The notes beneath the pieces are model-generated. The model was not told the origin of the DNA and did no database searches. It saw only the letters and a list, made by a program, of their open reading frames with translations. Shown here piece by piece: positions 1 through 8,675 of a stretch of DNA of 20,515 nt (the stretch's first letter is position 1; each line of letters opens with the position of its first letter). The DNA comes from Larix sibirica (Eukaryota > Streptophyta > Pinopsida > Pinales > Pinaceae), in contig NWUY0300024889.1 of assembly GCA_004151065.3 (NCBI GenBank), positions 1 to 20,515 on the forward strand, given 5' to 3'. Made by a program: the position numbers and the translations under genes.

Positions 1-285
1 CCAGGTAAAGTGGGTTGGTCATATGTTGTTAGATATGATCCAAGAGGAAGACCTGTAAAGTATATTATACCATAATAAGAAGATATTGAAGAAGATCAAC
101 AAGATGATGATGTGGAGGAGCATGTAGATGTATTAAACGAAGAAGTTGAAGAAGTTGAACTACATTTTTATTATGATATCAACGATGGTGTTATCGACAA
201 TGATATTGATGATGGTGTTGCACCTATGTCCAATCATTTCAGTGACTCTGATCTTGATCATGATATGGATATTGAATTGGATTAA
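1..285 (+). pseudogene. C-terminal tail of a probable CACTA-type transposase (partial)
   Basis: Frame 1 is open from the window edge for 24 codons and reads a short W-S-Y-V-V-R-Y-D-P-R-G-R stretch. It then meets two consecutive TAA stops (73-78). The same frame continues as a very acidic tail rich in E and D, including SDSDLDHDMD, to a TAA at 283-285. A tryptophan followed by V-V, a basic residue and P-R, then an acidic tail, resembles the end of the DUF4216-type region of plant En/Spm (CACTA) transposase ORFs. That match is from memory of the family. The catalytic part would lie outside the window. The paired stops show the copy is dead, unless they mark the true end and the acidic tail is chance. 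No CACTA terminal repeat was found downstream. Confidence 0.42.
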
Positions 286-1339
286 GAAGAATAATAATGA
301 TATTGAATTATTGAAATGTAGGAGGTAAGTGTGGTGAGGATGTGGGGAATATGAGATTCCACCTTCACGTGTTTGGCCTTGTTCAATAGCGATTAATAAA
401 TTATTATGTAGCCTAAGAGAATCTCCTTTAGAGATTTGAAATTGCCTCATTTGGCTTGTTTTGATTAACTTGTTTTGGAAACCTAGTCTTTTTTCCTTTG
501 GGGAGACCATCACTACCTTATTTTTTAGTTTATAAACCCTCCCATATCATAAATTTATATGTTTAGGCTAATTGATTCAGTTTTCATGATATGCAAGAAA
601 ATTTTGCAAAAATTTCAACATTCAAGCCCCTTCCTCGTGGAATCAATCAATTTTGATCACCTAGAATGTAAGGTGCCATGTAGAGTTTTTTAATTGTAAG
701 ATATCACTATCATAATATTGTATAAATAAAGTTGAGATCATAACATGGTGGATGAGTATTGATCTATAAAAATTTCCACACAATCTTATCTTAATGTGAG
801 AAAGAGGACATGATTTAGAAAAGGTGTGGGTCATGCATGCATGGGTAGTCATAAACATGATCAGTTATGAATTAATTAGCTTATGCAAAAAATGAATTCT
901 CCTTAAAGAGTACTTGTAGGAGGCTTGTGGTTCAACAAGAATCATGACCTCCTTCTCAAAAGGTGGATTCCTTCCTTAGCACCCTTGAAACTAGGTCCTC
1001 TTATTTTGTTTCTTCTACTTCTTTCACAAATTAAGAGTTCAAGAACTCTTAATTGAGGTAGGATCCCTCTTGATATCGATCTTGACATCGTGAACAAATA
1101 AACAAGAGGGTTGTTTAGAATCTATGTAAAAAGGTACATTCACGAAGCCAATTTGGGATCACATATTCCTTAAATCAAGAAATGGCAAGTTGTTGATTGA
1201 AGTCAATTACAAGTGCATCTCTTTCTAGTGTACCCATTTCCGTTCGGTGGGACATTAATGAAAAAAGATTAAATATATGAATTATTTAAAAACAATATCA
1301 TCTTAAAAAATCACTTAATTACTAAACAAATCAATTATT
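286..1339. other. No gene recognised; AT-rich spacer
   Basis: Both strands hold only short open frames with no recognisable motif. The longest (minus strand, about 160-513) is low-complexity sequence antisense to the acidic tail and is probably a shadow. The only clear structure is the short hairpin at 1029-1054. Confidence 0.6.
1029..1054. repeat. Perfect 12-bp inverted repeat with a 2-nt loop
   Basis: AATTAAGAGTTC at 1029-1040 is followed by AA and then its exact reverse complement at 1043-1054. The match stops outside these limits. No coding or element context explains it, and short perfect hairpins do arise by chance in AT-rich DNA. Confidence 0.7.
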
Positions 1340-1734
1340 ATTGTCTCTCACATGTCCATAACATTTGCTTGTGGTGTTCATGAGCCATATATGGTACCAT
1401 TTGCCACTAAAGAGGCCCTACAAAGGGAATATTTGTCATGTGTGAGATATATGGTTGCCATTTTGATTTTGGAACACTCACCAAAAAAGTGTTCCCTCTA
1501 TAGAGTATGTGGGAGGAGAGGCCCCATACATGATCCATGGTCCATAAAATAAACAAATAGGGATGAAACCAACAATTTTAAGGCCATGGATTAGTCCTTA
1601 ACACTCGTCCTTATTTGAAAAGATCTCAAAATAGTGCCTCTATACCACTTGTATACAAAATATGACCTCTAGGGTTTCTATGTAGTAGTTCAATGCCTTA
1701 TGCATGGTGCACGCACCTTGAAATAAATAGGTAT
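1340..1734. repeat. Degenerate repeat field, left part
   Basis: This stretch shares loosely conserved boxes with 2972-4090. One pair is 'gttccctctatag' followed by a 'ggccccatacatgatcc'-like box (about 1488-1530). The other is 'gccttatgcatgg' (about 1695-1710), which resembles 'gccctatgcatga' near 3325. Boxes recur at roughly 160-190 bp, so this looks like an old, diverged tandem array. The 66-codon plus-strand frame at 1352-1552 lies inside it and shows no protein family features. The repeat was spotted by eye and its identity is low. Confidence 0.4.
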
Positions 1735-1842
1735 AGATAGGAGTAAGACTGTGTTCGATGGTTTATCTTCTCAATGTTTCAAGCCTCAAAGTAGGGCTCA
1801 TCATCAGGAGAAAAGTGTCTCGAGGTTTTAGGTATGGAGAAT
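1735..1842 (-). repeat. Left inverted arm of the PLE (pLTR fragment, antisense)
   Basis: The reverse complement of 2865-2971 aligns here over about 107 bp with roughly 85% identity by eye. Shared blocks include GATGGTTTATCTTCTC, ATGTTTCAAG, AAAAGTGTCTC and ATGGAGAAT. The arm begins about AGATAGGAG and ends at the first bases of the nuclease frame, so that frame's ATG at 1841 is a truncation product, not a native start. Confidence 0.85.
1766..1814 (-). ncRNA. Hammerhead-ribozyme-like motif (left arm)
   Basis: Read on the minus strand, helix I 5' strand UUUUCUC (1814-1808) is followed by CUGAUGA (1807-1801), a 20-nt helix II region (1800-1781), GAAAC (1780-1776), AUU (1775-1773) and helix I 3' strand GAGAAGA (1772-1766). 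Helix I forms seven consecutive pairs (one G-U). Both catalytic boxes, CUGAUGA and GAAA, are intact. The predicted cleavage site is after the UH at 1773. Weak points: helix II has only AGCC/GGCU pairing with unpaired bases next to the core, and helix III is reduced to A15.1-U16.1 with a C-A mismatch beside it. Very short helix III is known for PLE hammerheads. The C-A mismatch would be explained by decay of an ancestral ACGU. This was found by eye and not folded computationally. Confidence 0.62.
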
Positions 1843-2233
1843 GCTAGATTCCTCTAAGGATCTTGTGGAACCAATAAAGAAGAAAGGTGTATACAGTGTT
1901 CCCTGCCCATGTGGGATACCCTATATTGGGGAGATTAGACGCTCAATTCAGGTTAGACTCAAGGAACATTGTGCGGAAATCATGCATGATTGCCATAAAA
2001 AATCAACATTAGCTGACCATTCCCACAACTCTCACCACCACATTTGCATTGAGGAAAAAAAATTGATTGCAAAGGAAGAACATTATAAAAGTAGAAAGAT
2101 CAGGGAAGTTATAGAGATAGAGAAGGTTCCATTGAATCTGAATAGAGATGATGGCATGAAATTAAATGAATGTTGGATCCCTATAATCCACCATCTTAAA
2201 ATCAATAACTTGCAAATAGAACAAAGGCACTAA
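1841..2233 (+). CDS. GIY-YIG endonuclease domain of a Penelope-like element
   Basis: The 130-codon open frame reads as the C-terminal nuclease of a PLE polyprotein, which nicks target DNA during retrotransposition. Visible motifs: G-V-Y at residues 16-18; closely spaced cysteines C22 and C24; Y-I-G-E at 28-31; R-L-K-E-H at 39-43; an A-D-H...H-H-H histidine cluster at 58-67 that with the cysteines recalls the CCHH metal-binding motif of PLE nucleases; R-K-I-R-E-V-I-E at 85-92, carrying the likely catalytic Glu (E89 or E92); N-R-D-D-G at 101-105; and a closing W-I-P-I-I at 112-116. It has no in-frame stops, unlike nearly every other element here. The RT domain that should precede it is absent, and the ATG at 1841 falls on the edge of the inverted arm, so the frame is a truncated fragment. 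Confidence 0.85.
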   Translation: MLDSSKDLVEPIKKKGVYSVPCPCGIPYIGEIRRSIQVRLKEHCAEIMHDCHKKSTLADHSHNSHHHICIEEKKLIAKEEHYKSRKIREVIEIEKVPLNLNRDDGMKLNECWIPIIHHLKINNLQIEQRH

Positions 2234-2864
2234 TATTTAAATGACTAATTTTTTATGGCCCTTATGGATTTCTCTTAGTAAATTTTGGAGCGTGTAGGTA
2301 AGGGTTTTTAAGCTAGTTTTAGTTATATGTTTAGTTGGTCTTTAGGATAAAAAGTTCAATTTAGTTTAATATGTTGGGATTGTGTGAGGTTTTATTTAGT
2401 CTTTAAGGTTTATGAGTTAGATGGTGTATTTATAAGGTGGGTAAAATGTTTTTATAAATAATGAGTTAGTAACTATTTAAGGTTAGAGTTCATGCAATTT
2501 TATTATTAAGATATTTTATTAACTAAGTTCAGATAAGTTCCTAATATAATATTGAATATTTAATTTATTAGTAAAAGTTCTTTTCTTTATTAGGTTAGTA
2601 CTAATTTGTCTAAGTTAGTATATTGGAACTGAGTCTATGATTCTAGACTTGGTAAGTTAAGGGTTAGTTTATTAAGTTAGTATGGTATTTGTTAGGGTTG
2701 ACATTTTTGTATTAATTTAAATCGGTAGAAGTTAGTTTTTAAATTTAATTAATAATACAAGTATATCAATAACATTAATAAAACTTTTAAGAGTATATTA
2801 TTGGTTAGTCTAGTCGGATTAAAACTTTAAAACTAAGATCTTATATTCCTATTAATTATTGGCT
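2234..2864 (+). other. 3' noncoding region of the PLE
   Basis: This is AT-rich sequence between the nuclease stop and the right arm, with no open frame of note. It is dense in TTAGT/GTTAG-type pentamers, for example near 2320-2340 and 2590-2690. It is taken as element 3' UTR because it is bounded by nuclease and right arm. Confidence 0.55.
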
Positions 2865-2971
2865 ATTCTCCATAACTAAAACCTTGAGACACTTTTATCC
2901 TAATGATGCTCCCTACTCAGTCTTGAAACATCGAGAAGATAAACCATCCAACGCAGTCTTCCTCCTATCTT
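2865..2971 (+). repeat. Right inverted arm of the PLE (pLTR, sense)
   Basis: This is the inverted counterpart of 1735-1842. It runs from ATTCTCCATAAC to CCTCCTATCT and lies downstream of the nuclease in the same sense. That is the place and orientation expected of the element's 3' pLTR. Confidence 0.85.
2893..2939 (+). ncRNA. Hammerhead-ribozyme-like motif (right arm), mutated core
   Basis: Helix I 5' strand UUUUAUC (2893-2899) is followed by CUAAUGA (2900-2906), a helix II region (2907-2924), GAAAC (2925-2929), AUC (2930-2932) and helix I 3' strand GAGAAGA (2933-2939). Helix I pairs at six of seven positions. The core box reads CUAAUGA, not CUGAUGA, so the essential G5 is A and this copy should not cleave. 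AUC is a good UH cleavage triplet. Sense orientation with the GIY-YIG frame matches the PLE arrangement. Helix II pairing is poor. Confidence 0.58.
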
Positions 2972-4090
2972 CAGCTTCCACTACATAAAATAATGAACAA
3001 ATCAATAGGTTTATCCTAATTCCCAAGTTTTTGGACAATGGACCATGGTTAGGGCCTCATTTCACATCTATTATGTACCAAAAAATTAAACTTTTCATAT
3101 ATATTTTTAACTTGAAAATTATTCATTCATAGGGACTGTGGTGTTATAGGGCCTTACACATTCTGCATGAGCTCTCAAAGAAAAATTTAAGGCCTAATCC
3201 CTAGTGTTTGTCCTAAAACCATGGTTTAGGTCTTGATTCCCACCGTCCTTAATACAATAATATGTAAATTTGTGTACATATCTCTCTCTTAGGTAAATGT
3301 TTTTTGTATGTTTGGTGGTTAAATGCCCTATGCATGACAACCCATGTGTCCTAGAATTTATAGTTATGTACTAAGATCCTATTTTTTGTCCCTCGAATAT
3401 GTATTAGGCCCAAATAATCATTTATTATGTGATAGTAATTGAAATTATTCCCTTATCATCTAAAGGGATTGTGTGCAATTTAGGGCCCTACACATGGAAC
3501 ATGATTCTTATAAGAAATAATTAGTGCATAATATCTTTCTATTCATCCCCAAATGATGCATTAAGCCTTGATACCAATCCCTATTGTATAAACCTTAAAA
3601 TAGTTACAATATATGACTCATATTTAAAATCTTCCTAATATAGGGCATGTTCTTGATCTTATTCATGGTTCAAATCATAATACCCATCCCTCATGCACCA
3701 AAATGTAGGTAAAATATTCTCTTTGTAGGACCTGTATGGTTGGTTAGGGTCCCATGAATTATTGACAATGCACAAATAAGGGATGGTGAGATAGAGGAGG
3801 CATACAGTACTATATGAGTATAATATATGACTCATTTAAAATGTTCCCTCTATAGGGCATGTGGTATGGTCGAAGGCCATATCTAAGTCCCATGATGAGC
3901 CTTAGAAGCAATAATATTCAATGCATAGACCCTATATATAGGCTTAAAATTAAACCATGGATAAGGCCTTAGTATTGATCCCTAGTATACCAATAATCAA
4001 AATGGTAAACATAAACCACTATTATGAAAATAAATTCCCTATTTAGGGTCTATTTGGTGGTTTAAGTCCCTAAAATTGGCCCATGAACAC
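2972..4090. repeat. Degenerate repeat field, right part (about 160-190 bp spacing)
   Basis: Loosely conserved boxes recur. One is a 'tatagggc/ttagggcc' core followed by a 'catg' or 'catgg' box, near 3130, 3300, 3465, 3635, 3850 and 4035. Another is 'aaaccatgg...aggcc/ggtc', near 3220 and 3950. Spacing is mostly 160-190 bp, with shorter steps around 3630-3850. It resembles the stretch before the PLE, so the PLE probably inserted into one array. No coding potential was seen. Repeat status and period come from visual comparison only. Confidence 0.4.
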
Positions 4091-6268
4091 TTAACTAAAA
4101 TCAAGTTTTACGACCCTAGTTTTTCTTTGTAATTAAGTTTTTCTTATATTAGTATCTGTCATATGCTCTTGTATCTAGATCTTGTTTGTCTCCTTGACCC
4201 CACATTCATTACTTTTCAGGCATGGTTGCATGTTGATATTTCTTCCTTTATATGTCATGTTTATTATCATATGATTGTTGATCCTTTTATGATTCTCTAA
4301 TAGTGTATTAAACATGTAGGTAAGAGGATCCCCATGATGGCACTTATATTTCCAGGTAAGAGATTTCCCTTCTTATGTCAATGCATTGGTTCATTCTAGA
4401 ATTGATCTGTAGGATATTTCCCTCATGCATCATTGTGTTTTCTATTGTTTCTTGCATTTATTTTCATTTTCTCTATGTGCTATTTATTTCACATTGATGT
4501 TATGATATTCATGGATAATGTATTCTACTGTGGTGGAAATAATTACTAAATAGATTTCATACAAAGTGCATCCATACACCAATGTATGCATAGTGCATTT
4601 AATATTTGATTTATTTCTTAGGTTATCCCCTTCCGAAAGACTAAGTGCATGAATGTGTTTTCCCCATTTGGTGTCTAGTGCCTAAGCAAGGTCCCTTGGT
4701 TTCCTTTTGTGGATGATTATTTGTCCCTATTTAGCCCTTCTTGATTTCTTCAACTAGACATACTCTTCCTACCTTAGATTAAGCTCGGTATGTACTGTTG
4801 TTTATTTGGTCTACTTTAGTTAGTTAGAGATGTTTCTTTTAGGGTGATAATGCCAATAACCATTGTGTCTACCCACAAGGGTTGAAAAAGTCAAATATTA
4901 TTCCTACCTTCCTTATTTGTCTCTAACACGCCATTCGTGGGTTGTACAGGTTTGTTTGTCATTGTATTGTATGGACTAGTTGACCAAATACGCCTTCGCA
5001 AGAAAACACCCCATGGATTAACCTTAGACCAATGAATGGATCCATGAAGCTCATGTATGAGTAGTTGGACGGATTTGACTTTTATTAAATACTATTTTTC
5101 ATATATTGAACTCTCCTATGTTTTTTCTTGTCTGTAAGTAGGTTTTGATTCATTTTGTTTTAGACTCTTGGTTTTTCTTCTCAAAAAGCATTGAAACTTT
5201 GCTAAATTTTGTTTCTCAATTATCCCACCTTTCTCTCAAGCACTTGGGATACCTAGATCTAATATATCCATCTAACCTCTCATAACATAGCCTTACCCTC
5301 AATGTTCTATTCATATTTTTGACTTGGTTTATTCTTTTTTCTACCTTGGTTTATTGGGATTTAGTGTTTCTATATATCCTTTCGATCCCTCGACAAGGAG
5401 GATTAACTAAACACTTATTAGAGGTACAACACCTTATAGTGGAAGGCCAACATGATCTATCTATTGGTAATATTGTTTGATCATTTATTTAAAAGATCTA
5501 GTGTGTTATTGTATATATTTTTCATTGCTTTGGAACATTTTTTGAGGTGCATCGATCTCCAGGACGATATTTCACCTTTCCAGCATGGAGTGAGGTTAAA
5601 TGCTTATATATAATATATACAACATACAAAAATATAATTTCGCCCCTAAAGGAAAAATTGTCGGACCTATCCGAGAGAGGTAATCTTTGAGATACCCTCT
5701 CAACAACCCTGAAAATCAACTCCGATTTGTTTCCTTAAAAGACCATCGAGATAAACTCTGAAGATGCATCGTCAATAGATTTTATGGTCATAATGGTCTT
5801 GGAACTACGAGCATGTTGGAAGGATCTATGATACACCTATAACGAAATCCCAAGAATCTTACTTTAAATGGGATACTAAGATCATACATACATTGTAGCC
5901 GTTTAAAATAAATTTAGAAATCTCGACAAATATAACCCGAAGATCACCGACGCCGTAAAGAATTAATGCAATTAATGAGCCTCATATGTGACAAGGCTTG
6001 TAATAGAAAAAAAAAAACATTACACCATTAATCGTTGAACCATTACAAATTTCAAAAAACAATTAAGGGAAGTAACCTGGTGCATATAATTCATTTACTA
6101 TTAGTTCAATTTATTTGTAGCTATTCTCTCTGCAATTTTAGCTTATCATGCACTGTTTGTTCATTGCAAGATGTCAAGAACACCATGATGCAAGGCAATT
6201 GCACTTAAATAAGTTAAATAAATACCTACTCTCATTTCTACTAAGGGAATGTCATTGTCAAATACTAG
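4091..6268. other. No gene recognised; T-rich spacer
   Basis: About 4100-5520 is pyrimidine-rich on the plus strand with dense stops in all frames. About 5520-5960 has somewhat more CpG, but the only frame is an unconvincing 65-codon one on the minus strand. I see no domain, repeat boundary or RNA gene here. Confidence 0.6.
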
Positions 6269-7287
6269 CCATTGACTAGTTTCCAAGATGACCCAACATG
6301 GAAAGATATTTACATGATATATTTCATGGGTGATTTTCCATTAGATGACGAGAACCTGGACATTTATAACAATACTTATAAAAGCCACATTTTCATTGTC
6401 GTAGCCAAACCATCCATCATGCCATATAATGATGTTGCTAGGTGGATTTTTGGCCATGTTGACCTGAAGACTGAAACTGTGGTCAATGAAGAAGGGACCA
6501 CTGTATCTTCTTTGAGGATGGAATCATGCTCACATATGTATGAATTGAAAATGTTGGAGGTACAACTTGACCAATATTTCCTAGGGAAATTTGTCACAGA
6601 GAATCCTAATTTAGTATCACTTGTCAAATATTGGTGGGCCGAAGGACGAACTTTCATTGAGAAAGATAACTGCAAGTGCCCCATTCAGTACTTCAAACAT
6701 TCTCACATGCTACTAATGGCCATGATTTTTCGTCTCTGTGGAAAATACTGTGCATCACATTTCAAATTAGATTGGGTATCCATTGTACATCATGTTGTAG
6801 AAACTAAGCAAGATTTTAATTGGGACAACATTCTATCGCCCAACATCCTAGTTTCCATACAAGCATTAAAAAATGTACTATGGGGTAAAACCCCCAATTT
6901 CTATATGTATGCATATCTTGTTGATTATGTATGTGCTTTTAATTAATTTACATGGATTAAATGGGATTGGAAACCTCATTCAATTCTTATACATGACTAC
7001 TACCAAGAACTATGGGCATCAAAGTATAGATACCATTTTTACGGCATTCGTGATTTATTCCTTTCTCCCTTATACACCCTCATCTTCAAGTAACCATCCC
7101 TAGATTATCTAACGAGGCAATCATTGCTTTTCAAAATATCGGTGATTGGTACACGCTTGAATACTTTCTTTAAATTCATGTCTTTGACATTTCCACCCCA
7201 TCTCATCTTTTACCCACATATTTCCATGACAGGATTGTGATTAGGGAAATTTACTATCAAATTGTTATAAGAGGAATCGCACATTAG
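6269..7287 (+). pseudogene. Broken gene of unknown family (about 340 codons)
   Basis: A long readable frame starts after a TAG at 6266-6268 and runs to a TAA at 6944-6946. It contains W-K-D-I-Y, G-D-F-P-L-D-D-E-N-L, P-S-I-M-P-Y-N-D-V-A and Y-W-W-A-E-G-R. Protein-like sequence continues past the stop in the same frame (W-I-K-W-D-W-K-P-H, Y-Y-Q-E-L-W). It then shifts frame near 7050-7080 into V-T-I-P-R-L-S-N-E-A and G-D-W-Y-T-L-E-Y, crosses one TAA, and ends at TAG 7285-7287. The natural start is uncertain: the first in-frame ATG comes several codons in, and an 'ag' before 6269 could be a splice acceptor. I do not recognise the family. Aromatic-rich, soluble-looking composition suggests a plant repeat-encoded or captured gene. 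LINE family A begins just downstream. Confidence 0.55.
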
Positions 7288-7363
7288 TTGTCCCACCTTA
7301 ATAAAAATGCTTGACCCAATTTATCTATTAAGATTGGTCTTTACACCCTAACCAATACCCCCC

Positions 7364-7819
7364 ATGCCCGAAAAGAGGATGCCATTTTCGAGGAATAAGC
7401 TATTAAAATTAGGCCATGAGCATAACAAACGTGCCTTGAACCTTGTAATTTTTTGTTTAAAAGAAGAGGAAGGAGATGATACGCTAGACGTAGTTAACGT
7501 GGAACTGCATAATATGCTACAAATTGAAACAACCTGCCTCACAAAAGAAAAGAGTTTGGGGAAATTAATTGAGAATAAAGAAAGGTTGATCCAGGTCAAA
7601 GTTAGATCTACTGACCATAAGTATGGCATACTCAGTAAAAACTCAAGTCTAAAATGATGGGACATATTTATAAATGAAGATCTCATTCCAGAATACCAAG
7701 CTGAATTAAGAAAGGAGGTTCAAATGGTAAAAGAAGCTAGGAAGGAAGGAAAATGGGCATTAATTAGAAATAGAAAAGTTGTTATTCGGGATGGAATCCA
7801 AAACGATAGTAATAAGTAG
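7364..7819 (+). pseudogene. LINE family A ORF1, C-terminal RRM-like part
   Basis: The frame reads R-A-L-N-L-V-I-F-C-L-K-E-E-E-G-D-D-T-L and I-E-N-K-E-R-L-I-Q-V-K-V, then H-K-Y-G-I-L-S-K. This is the pattern of the RRM-type nucleic-acid-binding domain of L1-like ORF1 proteins. One in-frame TGA (7655-7657) interrupts it. The frame resumes at once with I-F-I-N-E-D-L-I-P and ends with R-N-R-K-V-V-I-R-D before TAG at 7817-7819. The ORF2 ATG follows 9 nt later in the same frame. ORF1 protein would coat element RNA. The N-terminal coiled coil is missing here but seen near 17860-18140. Confidence 0.72.
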
Positions 7820-7828
7820 CAACTTGAC

Positions 7829-8675
7829 ATGATCTGGATCCTCTCTTGGAACTATCGAGGCTTCTCATGGAATAAAGGCCCCAAGTTAAGTTGGATCCCG
7901 AGTGAAATTGATGTTATACTACTTGTTGGAACCTGGGAGCATGAAGAATCTAAGGTCTCTAACATAGAAGAATGTGTACTATGGTCGATCTGGAACAAGC
8001 AATCATGTCGTAGAGGAATTGGAGGTATATCTTGTTACATTAGGGAGAAGATATCCCTCATACTAGGATTTACAGAAAAGACCCTTACAACCAATATATT
8101 TGGATAGATATTTCAGAATTAATGCTAAAAAACCCTATATATCAATATGTTATTTTGCCCCTATTAATTCTAAAAATTTTCAAGAAAAGCAATATAGATA
8201 AAAAAATTGTCCTTACAATAGCTTGGAAAATTATATTTATAGTGTAATAAATGAAGGCAATATCCTCTTAATCGGTGACTTTAACGCTAGCACTTCGAGT
8301 AACCAGGCTATTCTTCTAAGCAATTATTCCAATCCTAATCCTCTTTGGTTATACAAAGACCCTACTCTAAATAGCTAGTACAAAAGAAGCTCTACGACAA
8401 ATCTAGGTGAAAATTTGTTCGGTTATGAGCTAGTTAAGCTCTATAGAACTCAATATCTTATAATTTGCAATGGTCTAATGAAGTGTACAAATTCTAACCA
8501 GATGACTTGTATTCATGGGCTTGGTAGTAGTGTGGTATATTACGTCATATATGATATCCCTTTATACAACAAAATCATGATAAATCTAGATATTTTAAGT
8601 GACCATGAGCTTGACTCAGATCATAGACCTTTAATTGTAACCCTCAATTTCACCATGCATAGAGATCCTACATAA
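7829..8675 (+). pseudogene. LINE family A ORF2, APE endonuclease domain (copy 1)
   Basis: ORF2 opens with M-I-W-I-L-S-W-N-Y-R-G, the usual start of an APE-type LINE endonuclease (nicks target DNA). It continues with G-I-G-G-I-S-C-Y-I-R. The frame breaks near 8107. G-D-F-N-A-S follows around 8274, S-S-V-V...Y-V-I near 8530 and S-D-H-R-P-L near 8620 in another frame, closing the domain. The glutamate expected in the 'E-T-W' motif is glycine here (G-T-W; GGA) but intact in copy C (D-E-T-W; GAA), so a catalytic residue is lost. The D of the 'V-D-Y' motif is also changed (V-Y-Y). Confidence 0.75.

Larger units (their letters stand above)
1735..2971 (+). mobile_element. Penelope-like retroelement (Dryad-like), 5'-truncated with inverted arms
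   Basis: A GIY-YIG endonuclease frame on the plus strand (1841-2233) is followed by about 630 bp of AT-rich, stop-filled sequence. Both are enclosed by inverted arms of about 107 bp (1735-1842 and 2865-2971). PLEs are retroelements with a reverse transcriptase joined to a C-terminal GIY-YIG nuclease. They carry repeats (pLTRs) that often encode hammerhead ribozymes, and they are often 5'-truncated with an inverted repeat piece at the 5' end. All of those traits fit here except that the RT is missing. The right arm is in sense orientation with the nuclease (true 3' end). The left arm is inverted and directly abuts the nuclease domain. The element appears to have landed in the repeat field seen on both sides. 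Confidence 0.8.

Noticed and set aside
160-513. 117-codon minus-strand open frame
   Set aside because: It is antisense to the acidic D/E-rich tail, so few stops are expected. It shows no domain and overlaps the better supported plus-strand frame.
507-530. CACTA terminal repeat near 'catcactacc'
   Set aside because: Only five bases match, the orientation is wrong for a 3' end and no partner was found.
1352-1552. 66-codon plus-strand frame starting with ATG
   Set aside because: It lies in the degenerate repeat field and has no motif. The length is within chance.
5522-5719. 65-codon minus-strand frame in a slightly CpG-richer stretch
   Set aside because: No recognisable domain, no extension on either side and no splice context that I could defend.
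6376-6684. 102-codon minus-strand frame
   Set aside because: It is a shadow of the plus-strand broken gene, whose protein-like motifs continue across frames.
7348-7686. 112-codon minus-strand frame
   Set aside because: It is antisense to the LINE ORF1 RRM segment, which has clear family motifs.
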